Below, in pieces: positions 18,842-21,590 of a stretch of DNA of 21,590 nt; within the stretch, counting starts at the first letter, position 1, and each line of letters begins with the position of its first letter. The position numbers and the translations under genes were made by a program. The DNA is from Terfezia claveryi (lineage: Eukaryota; Ascomycota; Pezizomycetes; Pezizales; Pezizaceae). The notes under the pieces are model-generated. The model ran no database searches. It was not told the DNA's origin and was given only the letters and a program-made list of their open reading frames with translations. The stretch lies in the NCBI GenBank assembly GCA_015179025.1, contig WHUX01000512.1, positions 1 to 21,590 on the forward strand. The letters are read 5' to 3'.

Positions 18842-20514
18842 ATGTTTGGAGGTTGGAATATCACTCTCCCGCCGGGGAATTCCGGGGGCCAGATACGACA
18901 CCCCGGGAACCGCTTGTGTTATCCTTCCCGTCATGCTCGACTAATTCTCCACACGACCCTACATTCATGAAAGGCGTGCACCAATTGTTCAAATCGATTA
19001 GAAAGCTACCGGACATCACACCCGAGCACTTAGAAAGCTTGAATGTTTCTGTGGAGTATGATGTTCCATTGGAGGTTTTCATCCCCACTTATCCACCCCA
19101 CGCGAGTGCGTCCGAGTCTTCTGCAACAGTGCAATATTTGCCAGATGAGAATGGCGAGGGGCCCAAAAATGCGACTTATGCTGAAAGGAAAAAAGAATTG
19201 TTGATACCTAATGACCATGCCTTCGACACCCTCCAGAGGATCAGAAGGGATATTAAGCTGGGTCACTTTTATAAGTTTTATCAGAGCTTAGAACTCGTCA
19301 GCACGTACTATAATTCCAAGGATGGAGCTTTTGCTGGTATGCCAGAGAGGTTTCGGGAGGATCTGGTGAAGAACTTCGTTGAGCCAATCTGCTGGGGATA
19401 CAATTCTCGATTAATGTGAGTTAATTTTTAATTTACGTCTGTATGAACTGGAAATGTGTTGGTGACAGTTGGTCTGTGAGCTAGTGACATTCCCTCTCTT
19501 TTTATATCGCAACTATCGCCAATACATATGTTTTGAAACCCTACTAACTGTTCCAAGGCCTCCTCGGAGTCCTCCCCGAGTACAGTTTCAGACATCTCGG
19601 TTCGCGACTCGAGTAGATTTCTTTGCCTTTGTGACCCCTGCTCTTCAAGCTGAGAGGAAGGCAGGTATGGTAGAAGGCCCATTGATGGCAATTCAATGCC
19701 GCCATGAGGATTACTTTGTATTTCCAAGAGGACCCCAGTGTCGGGAGGATTCGCCTCCTCCCCCACCAGAGGAAGAGGAAGCGGTGAAACTAGGTGACGC
19801 AAAGTCTCCTACACCTGACAATGATGGGGATACCCTTATGAAAGAGGGTAGTTCTGCAATAGCCAGTAATGAGGCACTAGAGGCGTCTGTTGAAGAAACT
19901 GGTGCTGCAGAGGCCGCTAAGAAGAAAGAAGAAGCCAGGTTAGCGAAGATCGAAGAAGCTAGGCGTAAGGCTGCTAAGAGGGGGAAGAAAAAGAGGATCC
20001 GAATAAAAGGGGTCATGGCCTGAGGGTGATATATGGGATGTTCTTAAGGAAGTGGGAGCTCTCTTATGTACTGCTCAAGAAAGGAGGAAGGGGGGCAAAG
20101 GTGCGGACGGTATCGGGAAAGGAAGAGTTGAGAAGAAGACCCGATACAAGGCAATTGGGAGAGAGTCAAATTGGTGGGATGATGTGAGTTGTCCCCTTCC
20201 CTCCATGAATCGTTGTCATTATAGAGGAATAGTAACTGACATGGTAATCTTAGATTTTCCTTATCTCTACAGTTCACAGTCATATTTCACTCACCCACGT
20301 ACATATCTCAGCACCCTATCTACGTTTCTTGGAGACAGGGAATTTGCCCAACCCAGATCATGAACTTATCAAGCAAGAAAAGTCTGGGTGGCATGAGTTT
20401 AAGATGAAGAGAACCAAATGGTACGATTTGGGACAGCCCGAAGATAGAGTGGAAGCGGCGAGAGTCGTATCGGGGGTATTGGCTTTTTTAACCCGGAATG
20501 AGGGGACGGCCTGA
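18842..20514 (+). CDS. Conserved-looking protein of unknown function; one or two frameshifts
   Basis: Exons: 18842-19415, 19558-20183, 20254-20514; about 486 residues if the frame is corrected. ATG 18842 follows a CT-rich leader (GAAGATG) but its frame ends at 18970. Continuing needs one extra base in the GGGGG at 18884-18888. Otherwise translation starts at ATG 18967 (MKGVHQLFKSIRKLPDI), giving about 444 residues. The N-terminal ~150 residues after that ATG look globular (FKSIRKLPDITPEHL, RRDIKLGHFYKFYQSLELV, ERFREDLVKNFVEPICWGYN). The middle has a Pro run, an acidic stretch and a Lys/Glu/Arg-rich probable coiled coil (EEARLAKIEEARRKAAKRGK). At AAAAGGGG (20005-20012) one extra base shifts the frame; beyond it SWPEGDIWDVLKEVG and the end ETGNLPNPDHELIKQ to LTRNEGTA resume. 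Intron 19416-19557 has GTGAGT and TACTAAC; intron 20184-20253 has GTGAGT and CTGAC. No signal peptide or membrane helix. I do not recognise the family; the basic middle may favour nucleic-acid contact or the nucleus. Confidence 0.7.
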
Positions 20515-20961
20515 GCTTTAAAAAGGGGTAAAAACTTGTGTATAGTGGGGAGAAGGTCTGATAATCCTGCGTTGTTGAAACTATATTTTTATGTACATGT
20601 GTATCTGTGGATATATATATTTTCGGGCAGCCTTGGGTAACTGAGGAACCTTTTTGATTATTTTAGGGTTTGTATCTTTTCTTCTGATTATGATCATTGG
20701 GAGGGCGTTTACCAATTAGTACCTAACTCTGCATATATCACGTACAAAATAACCATACATTTGATCATGAAAGTCCACTCGTTTCTTTGTCTAGACTACT
20801 ACGCCTCAGCTCAAACGTATATGTGGCAAACCCGCCCGTCGTGCATAGCTCTAACTCAGTCTGGGGCTTATGCAGCTACCGAAACCTAGCCAACATAACA
20901 GGAGGTTCACATCTCGACCTTAATATTTTGCAAATGCTCCTCACTATCGCAGTACCATTCT
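20515..20961. other. Short intergenic region
   Basis: About 450 bp holding the 3' flank of the preceding gene and the promoter of the next. It is AT-rich, with ATATATATA near 20613 and TTTTAGGGTTTG near 20662. No gene, TATA box in a convincing position or repeat was identified. Confidence 0.4.
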
Positions 20962-21590
20962 ATGGATACCATGGTGGATTTTGAAACAGAAGATAGGCCA
21001 AGTACGACTGAGCTAGGACAACAAAATGGACCATCAACACCAATGAAAACATCTCCTTCAACCATTAATGGCTTGTCCAAAGATATAGTCCAAGATGGGA
21101 AGCTGGAGACCGTAAAGTCATCTGAAAAGTCGCCAGTGCCAGCGGAGGAAGCGGCATCTACGCCACCTCCTCTGAATCTGGAGCAGATTGCTGCTCAGTG
21201 TATGCAATTCCTCGCGACATCCCCGCCGGAGGTGCTGGGAGGTGTACTGGTAGTTTGGCCTCTAGTCTAATATATATATACTGAGGAAGGGTTACTGACT
21301 AGGTTGGTAAGGTGGGAGCAGCAGCTGTATCGTACATGATCTTCGGGGATTGGCATTGTTCATCACGGGAACCCTAGTTGGAGCGATTGTACATTCATCG
21401 TGGGAAACTCACCGACGACGAAATGGTCGGCAAGATACTATATCTGCGTGGAAGGCAAACAAATGAGAAAGGGCCAGAAGATGATTTGGAAATCCTCAAG
21501 GTCAGTAATCTCGCTAATTTTGACATGAACGCAAACTCATGAATTAGCAGGCGGCAAGGGAAATTCAATCTTTGCATCACTCCCACCAGG
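20962..21590 (+). CDS. N-terminal part of a membrane protein, possibly of the fungal PXA/Nexin_C type (3' end outside window)
   Basis: Exons: 20962-21249, 21303-21500 and 21551 to the window edge. The first ~70 residues are polar and disordered (Ser/Thr/Pro/Glu-rich). Then comes NLEQIAAQCMQFLATSPPEVLGGVLV and, across intron 21250-21302, VGKVGAAAVSYMIFG followed by LALFITGTLVGAIVHSSWE: two hydrophobic segments close together, which suggests a membrane hairpin. This layout recalls the start of fungal PXA-domain proteins (sorting nexin relatives), but no PXA or PX domain lies within the window, so that is inference. The frame slips by one base at GGGG (21345-21348). It slips back between there and AAA at 21461-21463, after which NEKGPEDDLEILK leads to donor GTCAGT and the next exon AAREIQSLHHSHQ. 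Start chosen as the first ATG of the open frame; the ATG at 20971 is an alternative. Confidence 0.55.

Noticed and set aside
19469..19557. Reading the 3' part of the 18.8 kb gene from 19469, with acceptor at 19468 and a further frameshift
   Set aside because: A single intron 19416-19557 with donor GTGAGT, branch site TACTAAC and acceptor CCAAG joins the frames without any shift.
20273..20310. Acceptor at 20272 giving FTVIFHSPTYIS and needing another frameshift
   Set aside because: The acceptor at 20253 (ATCTTAG) keeps the frame directly into SAPYLRFLETGNLPNP, so no shift is needed.
1..21590. Search for CRISPR arrays, prophage, toxin-antitoxin or biosynthetic gene cluster layouts
   Set aside because: The sequence is eukaryotic (spliced genes), with no regularly spaced repeats and no co-functional gene cluster.

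Overview
The window is nuclear DNA of a filamentous ascomycete (Pezizomycotina; a Leotiomycete is my guess, from family resemblance only). The support is short spliceosomal introns of about 47-90 nt with CTAAC/CTGAC branch sites, CT-rich leaders before start codons, a eukaryotic cytosolic ribosomal protein gene, a fungal sterol O-acyltransferase, and small secreted or GPI-anchored proteins. All recognisable genes lie on the + strand.

Layout. 1-461: 3' end of an unidentified gene. 462-3725: long intergenic DNA. 3726-6268: sterol O-acyltransferase (ARE2-type MBOAT enzyme) in 12-13 exons, one intron being GC-AG. 6562-7604: ribosomal protein eL19, with a start codon split by a 337-nt intron. 8282-11159: CMGC (DYRK/SRPK-like) protein kinase with a long disordered tail. 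12705-13333: small secreted Cys-containing protein. 15704-16297: Thr-rich GPI-anchored cell-wall protein. 18842-20514: conserved-looking protein of unknown function. 20962-window end: N-terminal part of a membrane protein resembling the start of fungal PXA/Nexin_C proteins. The long intergenic stretches are gene-free as far as I can see. The exception is 16.9-18.4 kb, which holds a cluster of CCAGACTA/TAGTCTGG motifs and one 176-bp unit bounded by 13-bp perfect inverted repeats.

The genes do not form an obvious pathway or biosynthetic cluster. They look like an ordinary mix of housekeeping (eL19), lipid (sterol ester synthesis), signalling (kinase) and cell-surface genes. I found no convincing novel system.

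The most striking property is that the kinase, the GPI protein, the 18.8-20.5 kb gene and the last gene can each be read through only by allowing one or two single-base shifts, several in short homopolymers. The acyltransferase N-terminus may have one too. The codons on both sides look constrained, so this is either uncorrected sequencing indels or very recent decay. eL19 and the 12.7 kb gene are intact. Exon boundaries were worked out by hand from splice signals and frame continuity. Family assignments rest on recognised motifs, not on database searches.
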